This document shows positions 1 through 6,281 of a stretch of DNA of 6,296 nucleotides, piece by piece. This DNA is from an uncultured Erysipelotrichales bacterium (GTDB taxonomy: Bacteria; Bacillota_I; Bacilli_A; Erysipelotrichales; Coprobacillaceae). Made by a program: the position numbers and the translations under genes. Position 1 is the first letter of the stretch. Every line of letters begins with the position of its first letter. The stretch spans positions 1-6,296 of the forward strand of contig CAKVJS010000073.1 of assembly GCA_934754755.1 (NCBI GenBank). The letters are read 5' to 3'. A model generated the notes under the pieces. The model was given only the letters and a program-made list of their open reading frames with translations. It did not search any database and was not told the DNA's origin.

Positions 1-21
1 CTTAATAACATGCTAAGTAAT

Positions 22-59
22 AAAAAATCCCTCTATAACAACATTGTTATAGGGGGATT
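22..59 (-). terminator. Rho-independent terminator of the metal ABC transporter operon
   Basis: Two 16-base arms (26-41 and 44-59) are complementary except at one position (32 with 53) and are separated by only 2 bases. Read on the minus strand, the stem is followed at once by six T residues (27-22) and more T/A-rich sequence, the classic intrinsic terminator layout. The stem begins 5 bases after the stop codon of the last transporter gene. The mismatched pair would be C-A in the minus-strand RNA but a G-U wobble in a plus-strand RNA, so the hairpin could also form in transcripts arriving from the left, but the plus side lacks a comparable T run. Bases 1-21 show nothing else that I can identify. 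Confidence 0.9.
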
Positions 60-63
60 ATTA

Positions 64-1170
64 TTATCTTTTTATATCGTTTGACTGTTCTACTTTTTGA
101 ATTCCTTTATCAGTTAATAAAGCCATATTTTGAATAATGTTTATATATTGCCTTTTTAATAGTTGTTGGATACATTTTTCTACTCTTGTTTTTGACCATT
201 GTAAATGTTCATGGATGGTATCCAATTGTAGTTCATTGTGTTCTAGAGGTGACATATGATGATAAATATGAACTAATACAATGGATTGTAAATAATATCG
301 TTTTTGTTTTTGGCGATTTCTGATATTGGTTAGTATTCCTTTTTTAGGACTCACAATAAGAATAATGATAAAGCATATACCAATCCATGTGGCAATACTT
401 CCCGCAATAGAAATATCAAGGAGAATTGCAAATATATATCCTACAATACTTGTTACCGTGCAGATAAGCATTGTGTAGATACACATCGTCTGTATTTTAT
501 ACGTTAATAAATAGGCACTTAGTGGAGGTCCAACCATAAAGGCAACAACTAAGACTGAACCGACTGCCTCAAAGGCACCGACAGCACTAATCGATACCAT
601 TGTCATTAGACCATAGTGTAGTAGTGTTGGGGTAAATCCCATTAATTTAGCGACGACTGGATCAAAGGTACTAATAATCATCTCCTTACGAAATATAAAT
701 AGAATACTTCCATTAATACATAATAAGGTAATAGCCATGACCAATGATTTTGCGATGGAAAAGCCGAATATAGTAAGGCGATCGAAGGGCGCAAAGGCTA
801 ATTCTCCAAGTAATACCGAATCGGTATCTAGGTGAACGGATCCTGCATAATTGGTAATTAGAATGACAGCGAAAGAAAATAATAGGGGAAACACAATACC
901 GATCGCCGATTCCTGGGATACTAAACGGGTTTTATTTATAAATTCGGTTAACCATACGGTTAGCACTCCAACCAGCGTAGCACCGACTAATAGAAAGGGA
1001 GAAGAAAGGTCGTGGGTCGCAAAAAAACCAAGAACGATACCTAATAATATCGTATGGGTAATCGAATCGGATATCATAGCCATATTTCGCAAGATTAAAA
1101 AGATACCGGGTAAGGAACAAAGCATCGAAACAATAATTGCGATTAGGGCGATTTCTAACTGTGGACTCAT
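64..1170 (-). CDS. troD: Metal (Mn/Zn) ABC transporter permease with C-terminal winged-helix-like domain, TroD-like
   Basis: This is an integral membrane subunit of a manganese/zinc ABC importer (ABC-3 family) that should pair with the neighbouring permease to form the channel. Residues 1-275 are strongly hydrophobic with several membrane segments. Family motifs are visible: the DSITHTILLGI stretch near 35-45 (usually D-x-I-S-H-A-x-L-P-G), QESAIGIVF near 86-94, and VVAFMVGPP near 208-216. The membrane part ends at SPKKGIL (274-280). A soluble tail of about 85 residues follows. At 292-362 it reads as three helices plus a wing, with LTDKGIQKV near 352-360 resembling the wing of DtxR/MarR-like winged-helix domains. 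The 368-residue length is near that of Treponema TroD (about 367, from memory) and longer than an ordinary permease of about 280-300. The start overlaps the previous gene's stop as ATGA, with an AGAAGGAA ribosome-binding site (complement of 1176-1183). Manganese versus zinc cannot be decided from this subunit. Confidence 0.93.
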   Translation of the reverse strand: MSPQLEIALIAIIVSMLCSLPGIFLILRNMAMISDSITHTILLGIVLGFFATHDLSSPFLLVGATLVGVLTVWLTEFINKTRLVSQESAIGIVFPLLFSFAVILITNYAGSVHLDTDSVLLGELAFAPFDRLTIFGFSIAKSLVMAITLLCINGSILFIFRKEMIISTFDPVVAKLMGFTPTLLHYGLMTMVSISAVGAFEAVGSVLVVAFMVGPPLSAYLLTYKIQTMCIYTMLICTVTSIVGYIFAILLDISIAGSIATWIGICFIIILIVSPKKGILTNIRNRQKQKRYYLQSIVLVHIYHHMSPLEHNELQLDTIHEHLQWSKTRVEKCIQQLLKRQYINIIQNMALLTDKGIQKVEQSNDIKR

Positions 1171-2057
1171 ACTAATTCCTTCTTTGTTTGGTGACGTTGA
1201 TACAAGGTGAATAGAATACCACGACCAGGTGCAAATAATAAACTAATAAAGGCAATACTGGAAAGAGCAAGAACAATCGATGGACCGGTTGGGATGTTGG
1301 GAAATAAAGAGCTAATAGTAGTTCCAATTAGACCGGACAAACCACCAAAGATAGCTGCCAAAACAATCATTAGAGAAAGTCGGTTGGTCCATTGCCTAGC
1401 GCCAATACCGGGCGCAATTAACATGGCACTCATTAAAATAACACCGACACTTTGCAATCCAATAATGATCGTGATCACAATTAAAAGAGATAGGATATTA
1501 TGCAATACAGTTGGTGGAAAACCTAAACAGTTACTAAAAGTGCGATCGAAAATAACTACTTTAAATTCTTTCCATAAGAGTATAATAACAAGTAGTATTA
1601 TTGTGCTGGCTACGCCAATAAGAATAACATCACTTTTGAGTAAAGTGGAAGCCTGGCCATAAATAAATCGTTTTAAACCAGCTTGATTTGCGGTGGGCAA
1701 TTTTTGACAATAGGTTAATAAGGATATTCCCATTCCAAAGAATACTGAAATCACGAGAGCTAGTGCATTACTAAAGGTAATGCAAGAATAATTGGTAATA
1801 AGGCGAATAATACAAATGGCGAGTAATCCGGTTGCGGAAGCGCCTAATAGTAGAATCATCGTATGTTTTTGGCCAGTCATTAAAAAGGCTAAGGCAATAC
1901 CCGGCAGGGCGGCATGGGAAATACCATCGCCTAATAGACTTTCCTTTTTTAAAATCGCAAAACATCCAATCATACCACTAATCATACCTAGTAAAATGGA
2001 ACCTAAGGCAACAATATGAAAGGTATAGTCACCATATAGAGATTGTAAATTTTGCAT
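1167..2057 (-). CDS. troC: Metal (Mn/Zn) ABC transporter permease, TroC-like
   Basis: This is the first permease of the importer, a membrane protein of 296 residues, a normal length for the ABC-3 family. The cytoplasmic coupling motif LLGDGISHAALPGIALAF is clear at 41-58 and matches the family pattern closely. Other family stretches are MSAMLIAPGIGARQW near 209-223, PNIPTGPSIVL near 253-263 and LFAPGRGIL near 274-282, which marks the end of the membrane domain. Unlike its partner downstream, it has only a short basic tail and no extra domain. The start codon overlaps the ATPase stop by one base (TAATG), and an AAAAGGAT ribosome-binding site (complement of 2067-2074) lies inside the ATPase gene, so translation is probably coupled. 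It should form a heterodimer with the TroD-like permease. Confidence 0.95.
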   Translation of the reverse strand: MQNLQSLYGDYTFHIVALGSILLGMISGMIGCFAILKKESLLGDGISHAALPGIALAFLMTGQKHTMILLLGASATGLLAICIIRLITNYSCITFSNALALVISVFFGMGISLLTYCQKLPTANQAGLKRFIYGQASTLLKSDVILIGVASTIILLVIILLWKEFKVVIFDRTFSNCLGFPPTVLHNILSLLIVITIIIGLQSVGVILMSAMLIAPGIGARQWTNRLSLMIVLAAIFGGLSGLIGTTISSLFPNIPTGPSIVLALSSIAFISLLFAPGRGILFTLYQRHQTKKELV

Positions 2058-2800
2058 TAGGATCGCATCCTTTTACTACTGTCGCTTCCTTGATAGGTTT
2101 GATTGATAATACTTTCCGTAAATACTTCAGTAACTGGACCATTGGCGATAATTTTCTGATTGATAAAAGTAACCCAACTGAAGTAATTTGCAACGATCGG
2201 TAAATCATGGTGAACAACAATTACCGTTTTTCCTTGTGCTTGTAATTCTTTTAATAAATGAATAATTACTTTTTCTGTTTTGATATCAACCCCCTTAAAT
2301 GGTTCATCCAATAAATAAATATTCGCATTTTGGACAAGTGCCCGGGCTAAAAAAACCCGTTGTTGTTGACCTCCGGATAATTGTCGGATTTGGCGATCTT
2401 TATATGGCATCATGCCAACCTTATCTAAAATTTGTAAGGTTAATTCCTTATCTTTAGGACCCGGTTTCTTAATCCAACCAATATGTCCATAGCGCCCCAT
2501 TAACACAACATCGAAAACAGTCGTTGGAAAGTCCCAATCAATGCTTTCTCCTTGGGGAACGTAGCCAATTTTATTTTTCATGTTTTTAATCGGAAGTCCA
2601 TCTTGTAAAAAGGTGATCGTTCCGGAAATTGGTTTTAGTAAACCAATAATACTTTTTAATAAAGTCGTTTTACCAGCTCCATTGGGACCTACAATAGCGA
2701 TTAATTCTTTTTGTGGTAATGTTAGTTCAATATCCCAAAGCACCGGTTTAGCATCGTATGTTACGGTTAAATCATGTATTTCTAAGACGTTTTTTTTCAT
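2057..2800 (-). CDS. troB: Metal (Mn/Zn) ABC transporter ATP-binding protein, TroB/MntB-like
   Basis: This is the cytoplasmic ATPase that powers the importer. All nucleotide-binding elements are intact: Walker A GPNGAGKT at 38-45, Q-loop glutamine at 83 in GYVPQ, ABC signature LSGGQQQR at 141-148, Walker B IYLLDEP at 161-167 with catalytic Glu166, and the switch histidine in VVHHDL (H198). The segment SIDWDFPTTVFDVVLMGRYGH (86-106) is diagnostic for the Mn/Zn/Fe chelate-independent metal importers (MntB, TroB, SitB type) and separates it from other ABC ATPases. Its 247 residues are normal. After Walker B it reads PFKGVD, with Lys169 where the family usually has a small residue; I attach no function to this. 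It starts 10 bases after the lipoprotein gene, with a GAGAGGAT ribosome-binding site (complement of 2805-2812) that overlaps the preceding stop codon. Confidence 0.96.
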   Translation of the reverse strand: MKKNVLEIHDLTVTYDAKPVLWDIELTLPQKELIAIVGPNGAGKTTLLKSIIGLLKPISGTITFLQDGLPIKNMKNKIGYVPQGESIDWDFPTTVFDVVLMGRYGHIGWIKKPGPKDKELTLQILDKVGMMPYKDRQIRQLSGGQQQRVFLARALVQNANIYLLDEPFKGVDIKTEKVIIHLLKELQAQGKTVIVVHHDLPIVANYFSWVTFINQKIIANGPVTEVFTESIINQTYQGSDSSKRMRS

Positions 2801-2810
2801 AGTTATCCTC

Positions 2811-3734
2811 TCATTTCAGTGCATCGACAATGATATCGATATTTGCTTTAAAGGTTGTAATATACGTATCGTGTTTTGATGCCTTGTCACCCAATGAATC
2901 GGAATACAGTTGACCACCAATATTGACCGCAAAGTGTCGATCCATTACGGCTGCCTGCAAGGATTCAACGGTTTTAGAGGGCACGGAGCTTTCGATAAAG
3001 ATAGCTTTAATTTTATGATCCGCAATAAAACTGGCCAATTGACTGATATTGGAAGTACTTGCCTCCGATTCGGTGCTAATTCCTTGTAACGCGAGTACTT
3101 TGAAATGGTAGGCTTTTTCAAAGTAGTGAAAGGCATCATGGGCGGTAACTAAAACACGCTGTTCCTCAGGGATTTCTTCAATCCGACCGATAATGTAGGA
3201 TTGTAATCCTTCCAATTGTTTTTCATACTCCTCATAATTTTTCTGATAATAATCTCTGCTTTCAGGATCGAAAGTTTGTAGTTGTTCTTTCATATAACGA
3301 GCAGCTTTTTGCCAATTTTCAACCGAGAACCAAATATGTGGATCAGGGATAGCAGCATCATCTGGTGCCGGAATAATATCTTCTTTACGTAGTCCATTTT
3401 CGACACAGATGATTTGTTTAACATGTTTTAAGGAATCAAAAATATCTCCCATTTTACCTTCCAAATGTAGCCCATTATATACAACGATATCGGCTTGTTG
3501 TAAGGCAGTGACATCATTGGCACTGGCTTGGTATAGGTGAGGATCGACGCCAGGACCCATTAGGCCACTTACATTCACCTTATCACCACCAATGATTTTT
3601 GCTAAATCGCTAAGCATTGTAGTTGTCGTAACGACTTGTAATAGTTTATTTCTTGAGGCTGTGTGCCCATTGCACCCAGTTACTGTGATAAGTAGGGCAC
3701 ATACCAAGATTTTTTTAATTCGTTTATATTTCAT
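2811..3734 (-). CDS. troA: Metal (Mn/Zn) ABC transporter substrate-binding lipoprotein, TroA/MntA-like
   Basis: This is the cell-surface metal receptor of the importer and the first gene of the operon. A basic N-terminus (KYKRIKK), a hydrophobic stretch and the lipobox VTGC place the lipid-modified cysteine at 21, so it should be anchored to the outer face of the membrane. The cluster A-I (TroA-type) fold is supported by the VVTTTTMLSDLAKIIGGDKV opening (34-53), PGVDPHLYQ (61-69), DPHIWFS (131-137), VTAHDAF (196-202) and FIESSVPSKTVESL (246-259). The likely metal ligands are His66, His133, His199 and Asp279 (in LYSDSLG). A histidine at the third position is the TroA pattern; PsaA and staphylococcal MntC have glutamate there. 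The 307-residue length is standard. No long His/Asp-rich loop typical of ZnuA is present. The ribosome-binding site is AGAAAGGA (complement of 3741-3748), 6 bases before ATG. Manganese is favoured by the operon type but zinc is possible. Confidence 0.95.
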   Translation of the reverse strand: MKYKRIKKILVCALLITVTGCNGHTASRNKLLQVVTTTTMLSDLAKIIGGDKVNVSGLMGPGVDPHLYQASANDVTALQQADIVVYNGLHLEGKMGDIFDSLKHVKQIICVENGLRKEDIIPAPDDAAIPDPHIWFSVENWQKAARYMKEQLQTFDPESRDYYQKNYEEYEKQLEGLQSYIIGRIEEIPEEQRVLVTAHDAFHYFEKAYHFKVLALQGISTESEASTSNISQLASFIADHKIKAIFIESSVPSKTVESLQAAVMDRHFAVNIGGQLYSDSLGDKASKHDTYITTFKANIDIIVDALK

Positions 3735-3769
3735 AACCTATCCTTTCTGTTTCCTTGTCTTCTTACGAT

Positions 3770-3798
3770 ACTATATGCGGGAATACCGTAAAAATATG
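3770..3798 (-). promoter_or_regulatory. Candidate promoter of the metal transporter operon
   Basis: On the minus strand a TATAGT -10 (complement of 3770-3775) is 17 bases from a weak -35, CATATT (complement of 3793-3798). Transcription would start near 3763 and give a leader of roughly 30 bases, too short for a manganese riboswitch. The poor -35 would fit an activated or weakly expressed promoter. One copy of the direct repeat fills the spacer. The -10 is plausible; the -35 assignment is tentative. Confidence 0.45.
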
Positions 3799-3834
3799 CA
3801 TGAAAAAAGGATAAAAAGCGGGAACGATGCAAAA
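3777..3834. repeat. Pair of imperfect 17-bp direct repeats, candidate operator of the transporter operon
   Basis: Two copies at 3777-3793 and 3818-3834 share the pattern GCGGGAA-4N-G-N-AAAA on the plus strand (12 of 17 positions identical, and most differences are transitions). Their start points are 41 bases apart, about four helical turns, so a bound protein would sit on the same face of the DNA. The first copy lies inside the -35/-10 spacer of the transporter promoter. The second copy contains ATGCAAAA, the complement of the TTTTGCAT half of the Bacillus subtilis MntR box as I remember it. Binding by a DtxR/MntR-type repressor is inference. Confidence 0.4.
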
Positions 3835-3857
3835 TGACTTTGTTATTGCATATTTTT
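3790..3857. repeat. Perfect 11-bp inverted repeat spanning both divergent promoters
   Basis: AAAAATATGCA at 3790-3800 and its exact reverse complement TGCATATTTTT at 3847-3857 are separated by 46 bases. Each copy reads TGCATATTTTT in the direction of the gene it precedes and overlaps or adjoins that unit's predicted -35 element. It could be a shared regulatory or promoter element of the two units. The high A/T content makes chance similarity possible. Confidence 0.35.
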
Positions 3858-3874
3858 CTAAAAATAGCTATGAT
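3846..3874 (+). promoter_or_regulatory. Candidate promoter of the aroE-rdgB-trmL unit
   Basis: A TATGAT -10 (3869-3874, one mismatch to TATAAT) is preceded after exactly 17 bases by TTGCAT (3846-3851), which keeps the TTG of the -35 consensus. The start site would be near 3881, immediately before the AAGGAGG ribosome-binding site, so the leader would be very short. A 16-bp palindrome occupies most of the spacer. Confidence 0.5.
3851..3866. promoter_or_regulatory. Perfect palindrome in the aroE promoter spacer, possible operator
   Basis: TATTTTT (3851-3857) and AAAAATA (3860-3866) are exact reverse complements around a 2-base centre. The element lies between the predicted -35 and -10, a position where a dimeric repressor would block RNA polymerase. 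It is too AT-rich and lacks the T-run placement to be a convincing terminator. Only its position argues for a function. Confidence 0.3.
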
Positions 3875-3897
3875 ATATACAAAAAGGAGGGCTATGT

Positions 3898-4764
3898 ATG
3901 TTATCCATTAGTGCAAAAACTAAATTATTAGGTATCTTAGCACATCCTATTAAGCATTCCATTTCTCCACAATTACATAATACAGCCTTACAAAAACTAG
4001 GATTGGATTATGTATATCTTGCCTTCGATGTTCCGGAAGTAGACAACAAAGATGCATTTATTGGATTACAGAAGGCAGGTGTTCACGGATTAAATATATC
4101 TATGCCTTATAAACAGATAATTATTCCCTATTTGAATACGATCACGAATCGCGCAAAACTAAGTGGCTCGGTCAATACCGTATACATACAAGATGGTAAA
4201 TATTGTGGTGATACGACAGACGGCCAGGGCTTTATGCAAGGGTTATATGATAAAGGATGGCATCCACAAGGTAAGAAAATGACTATTTTAGGTGCTGGTG
4301 GCGCTGCTTTTGCGATTGTTGTACAAGCTCTTTTAGATGGTGTCCAAGAAGTTGTCTTATATCAACGTCAAAGTCCTCGGTACTTACAGGCGCAAGAGAA
4401 GATAGAAGCTATACAAGGATTCCTGCCAGGTAAAGTATACCTGCGACCTTTAGCGGATCATGCACGATTACAAAAGGATATCAACGAAAGTTATATCCTT
4501 GTCAATGCCTCTAGTGTGGGTATGGGTAGCACGATGGAAAGTAGTAGTTTACCTAAAAAAAATTACCTTACAGCCTCTCTTAAGGTAGTGGATATAATCT
4601 ACCATCCAGTACGGACAACCCTTTTAAAACAAGCGGAAAAAATAGGGGCAGACTATATGAATGGAAAACGAATGTTATTGTTTCAAGCAGCCGCGTCCTT
4701 CCATATTTGGACAAAACAAGAAATGCCCATTGATATAATGAAAGAAATACTCGAAATAGAATAG
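3898..4764 (+). CDS. aroE: Shikimate dehydrogenase (AroE/YdiB family)
   Basis: This is a cytoplasmic NAD(P)-dependent oxidoreductase that interconverts 3-dehydroshikimate and shikimate in aromatic amino acid and chorismate synthesis. The substrate domain shows HSISPQLHN at 20-28, NISMPYK at 66-72 with catalytic Lys72, SVNTV with Asn93, and TTDGQGF with catalytic Asp108. The nucleotide-binding loop is LGAGGAA at 131-137. The C-terminal substrate helix contains MLLFQAAASF with Gln263. At 288 residues it is complete. Ser68 replaces the threonine of classic AroE (NVT), and S68, K72, N93, D108 and Q263 each sit one residue after the equivalents in E. coli YdiB (quinate/shikimate dehydrogenase, also 288 residues, from memory), so quinate activity is possible. 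AAGGAGG at 3884-3890 is 7 bases from this ATG; an ATG at 3894 is out of frame and soon meets a stop. It is the first gene of the rightward unit and no other aro gene is present. Confidence 0.94.
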   Translation: MLSISAKTKLLGILAHPIKHSISPQLHNTALQKLGLDYVYLAFDVPEVDNKDAFIGLQKAGVHGLNISMPYKQIIIPYLNTITNRAKLSGSVNTVYIQDGKYCGDTTDGQGFMQGLYDKGWHPQGKKMTILGAGGAAFAIVVQALLDGVQEVVLYQRQSPRYLQAQEKIEAIQGFLPGKVYLRPLADHARLQKDINESYILVNASSVGMGSTMESSSLPKKNYLTASLKVVDIIYHPVRTTLLKQAEKIGADYMNGKRMLLFQAAASFHIWTKQEMPIDIMKEILEIE

Positions 4765-4772
4765 GAGTTTAT

Positions 4773-5363
4773 ATGAAGAAATTAGTATTAGCTTCCAGTA
4801 ATACTGGAAAAATAGAAGAAATTCGGGATCTAGTAGCACCTTTACATATTACCGTAGTTACCTTACGTGATATTTTTGGAAAGGATATGGATTTAGTAGA
4901 AACGGGTAATACATTTCAAGAAAATGCACTGAGTAAGGCGCAAAGTATTTATGATAAAGTGCATTTACCAGTGCTGGCTGATGATTCCGGCTTGGAAGTC
5001 GATGCAATGGATAAAAGGCCAGGAATATATTCAGCTCGCTTTATGGGTAAAAAAACAAGTTATACCATTAAAAATCAATATATCATCGATGCAGTCAAAG
5101 GTAAAACAAGGACAGCTCGTTATGTATGTGCGATGTGTCTTTGTTTACCAGGGCAACCACCTATATTGATAGAGGAAACTATGGAGGGAGAAATTCATAC
5201 GGAAATGATGGGAGATAATGGATTTGGTTATGACCCAATTTTCTACTATCCGCCTTGTCGTAAAACAACTGCTCAAATGACGCGCGTGGAAAAAAACAAA
5301 TATTCGCATCGTGGTAAGGCATTGCGCAAATTACAACAAATATTAACGGAGGTAACCCTATGA
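4773..5363 (+). CDS. rdgB: XTP/dITP diphosphatase (RdgB/HAM1 family)
   Basis: This is a house-cleaning enzyme that hydrolyses non-canonical purine triphosphates (XTP, dITP, ITP) to the monophosphate and pyrophosphate, keeping hypoxanthine and xanthine out of DNA and RNA. Family motifs appear in order: ASSNTGKIEEI at 7-17 (phosphate binding), ETGNTFQENALSKA at 43-56, LADDSGLEVDA at 68-78 with metal-binding and catalytic Asp70/Asp71, PGIYSARF at 83-90, MGDNGFGYDPIFY at 146-158, and YSHRGKAL at 177-184 for base recognition. The 196-residue length is typical and no key residue is missing. It starts 8 bases after aroE, with TAGGAG formed partly by the aroE stop codon, and its own stop overlaps the trmL start as ATGA. 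Translation of the three genes is therefore probably coupled. Confidence 0.96.
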   Translation: MKKLVLASSNTGKIEEIRDLVAPLHITVVTLRDIFGKDMDLVETGNTFQENALSKAQSIYDKVHLPVLADDSGLEVDAMDKRPGIYSARFMGKKTSYTIKNQYIIDAVKGKTRTARYVCAMCLCLPGQPPILIEETMEGEIHTEMMGDNGFGYDPIFYYPPCRKTTAQMTRVEKNKYSHRGKALRKLQQILTEVTL

Positions 5364-5872
5364 ATCATATCGTATTAATTCATCCGGCGATCCCACAAAA
5401 TACCGGGAATATTATGCGTACCTGTGTGGCTACGAATACATGTTTACATATTATTAAACCGATGAGTTTTGATTTAGATGATAAAAAAATGAAACGGGCT
5501 GGTTTAGATTATATTGATGATTTACAATTATATGTGTATGATGATTACGCATCGTTTATCAAACAAAATAAAGGGAACTTTTATTTTTTTACTCGCTATT
5601 CAAAAACATGCTTTAGTGATCAGGATTTTACAAGCAACCAACAACAAGATGTATACTTATTTTTTGGGCATGAGCACGATGGCATTCCCAAAGCTATTTT
5701 ACAAGATAATTTAGATCGTTGTTTACGGATACCAACGAGTGGGAATGTACGTAGTTTAAATGTATCAAACAGTGTTGCAATTGGGATATATGAAGTGTTA
5801 CGTCAACAGGAATATCCTTTATTATCTAAAACGGAGGTACAAAAAGGGGAAGATTTCCTATATGAGATATAG
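5360..5872 (+). CDS. trmL: tRNA (cytidine/uridine-34-2'-O)-methyltransferase TrmL
   Basis: This is a SPOUT-class (SpoU/TrmL, COG0219) methyltransferase that uses S-adenosylmethionine to methylate the ribose of the wobble nucleotide of leucine tRNAs. The three knot-forming motifs are clear: IPQNTGNIMRTC at 11-22, LFFGHEHDGIP at 100-110, and IPTSGNVRSLNVSNSVAIGI (124-143) leading into YEVLRQ. The 170-residue length fits TrmL, which is a bare SPOUT domain without the N-terminal RNA-binding extension of TrmH or RlmB, so those alternatives are unlikely. The middle motif reads HEHDG where many homologues have KES-G; the glutamate and glycine are kept. The ATG overlaps the rdgB stop by 4 bases and has GGAGG at 5348-5352. 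Its last 11 bases overlap the next gene. Confidence 0.94.
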   Translation: MNHIVLIHPAIPQNTGNIMRTCVATNTCLHIIKPMSFDLDDKKMKRAGLDYIDDLQLYVYDDYASFIKQNKGNFYFFTRYSKTCFSDQDFTSNQQQDVYLFFGHEHDGIPKAILQDNLDRCLRIPTSGNVRSLNVSNSVAIGIYEVLRQQEYPLLSKTEVQKGEDFLYEI

Positions 5873-6281
5873 TAAAAAGGATATCCTTATTGCCTTACTT
5901 GTTACACTCTTTATTTTCACGATAGCAATTGTTATTACGCTCTTTTTTACTCCCTTATATGCGTTCGATATTTCTTATTTGAATATTACAGAGAATGTAA
6001 GTATGAAAGGTAGTGTTGTTTTTGATAATTATACTAGGATTGTAAAATATTTATCTATTTTAAATCATGGTTCGTTACTGTTACCTAATTTTATCATTTC
6101 TAAGAATTCTCTTTTACATTTCGCTGAGGTTAAAACAATATTTGTAATTGTTCAGGGTATAGCCTTTACTTCTGGTATTGTGGCATTTATGGGGGTATAT
6201 CATATGCACCGCATTAAACAGTATCGCTATTTACTGTTGGTTAGCCAGATGACCTTATTTCCCACCTTGCTTTTAAGTTAG
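5862..6281 (+). CDS. TIGR01906/DUF1461-like membrane protein, apparently truncated by an in-frame TAG
   Basis: The protein is an integral membrane protein of unknown function. The family is suggested by an N-terminal membrane segment (about 8-30), the PLYAFDISYLN stretch at 31-41, DNYTRIVKYL at 55-64, and LLHFAEVKTIF at 84-94 leading into a second membrane segment (about 91-112), an order I recognise from Firmicutes TIGR01906 proteins. Those proteins usually have about 200-230 residues and four membrane segments, with a second conserved half containing FH and W-x-FDP-type motifs. Here the frame ends at TAG (6279-6281) after 139 residues, inside the third membrane segment, and the last 15 bases continue open in the same frame (LALGD). 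The gene could be a pseudogene, a sequencing error or genuinely short. The ATG at 5862 is chosen because AGGGGA (5845-5850) precedes it; an upstream in-frame ATG at 5760 lies deep inside trmL with no such site. Confidence 0.65.
   Translation: MRYSKKDILIALLVTLFIFTIAIVITLFFTPLYAFDISYLNITENVSMKGSVVFDNYTRIVKYLSILNHGSLLLPNFIISKNSLLHFAEVKTIFVIVQGIAFTSGIVAFMGVYHMHRIKQYRYLLLVSQMTLFPTLLLS

Noticed and set aside
851..1662. Two long plus-strand reading frames (851-1210 and 1207-1662) antisense to the permease genes, almost end to end
   Set aside because: They lie wholly opposite strongly supported permease genes, have no clear ribosome-binding site, and their translations show no recognisable domain. 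They reflect the codon bias of hydrophobic genes read from the other strand.
3775..3837. Small plus-strand ORF of 20 residues, very basic (MREYRKNMHEKRIKSGNDAK), in the divergent intergenic region
   Set aside because: No Shine-Dalgarno sequence precedes the ATG, it lies on top of the predicted promoter and repeats, and no plus-strand promoter is apparent upstream of it.
3735..3897. Possible manganese riboswitch (yybP-ykoY type) upstream of the transporter operon
   Set aside because: The predicted leader is only about 30 bases and I see neither the paired-helix architecture nor the conserved loop motifs of that class.
4793..4809. Perfect palindrome TTCCAGTA-A-TACTGGAA at the start of rdgB
   Set aside because: It encodes the conserved SSNTG phosphate-binding motif, so the coding constraint explains most of it. 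Eight-base arms with a short centre are expected about this often by chance in a window of this size.
5760..5861. Upstream in-frame extension of the membrane protein to an ATG at 5760
   Set aside because: It would overlap trmL by over 100 bases, has no ribosome-binding site, and the added residues do not resemble the family N-terminus. The ATG at 5862 has AGGGGA at suitable spacing.
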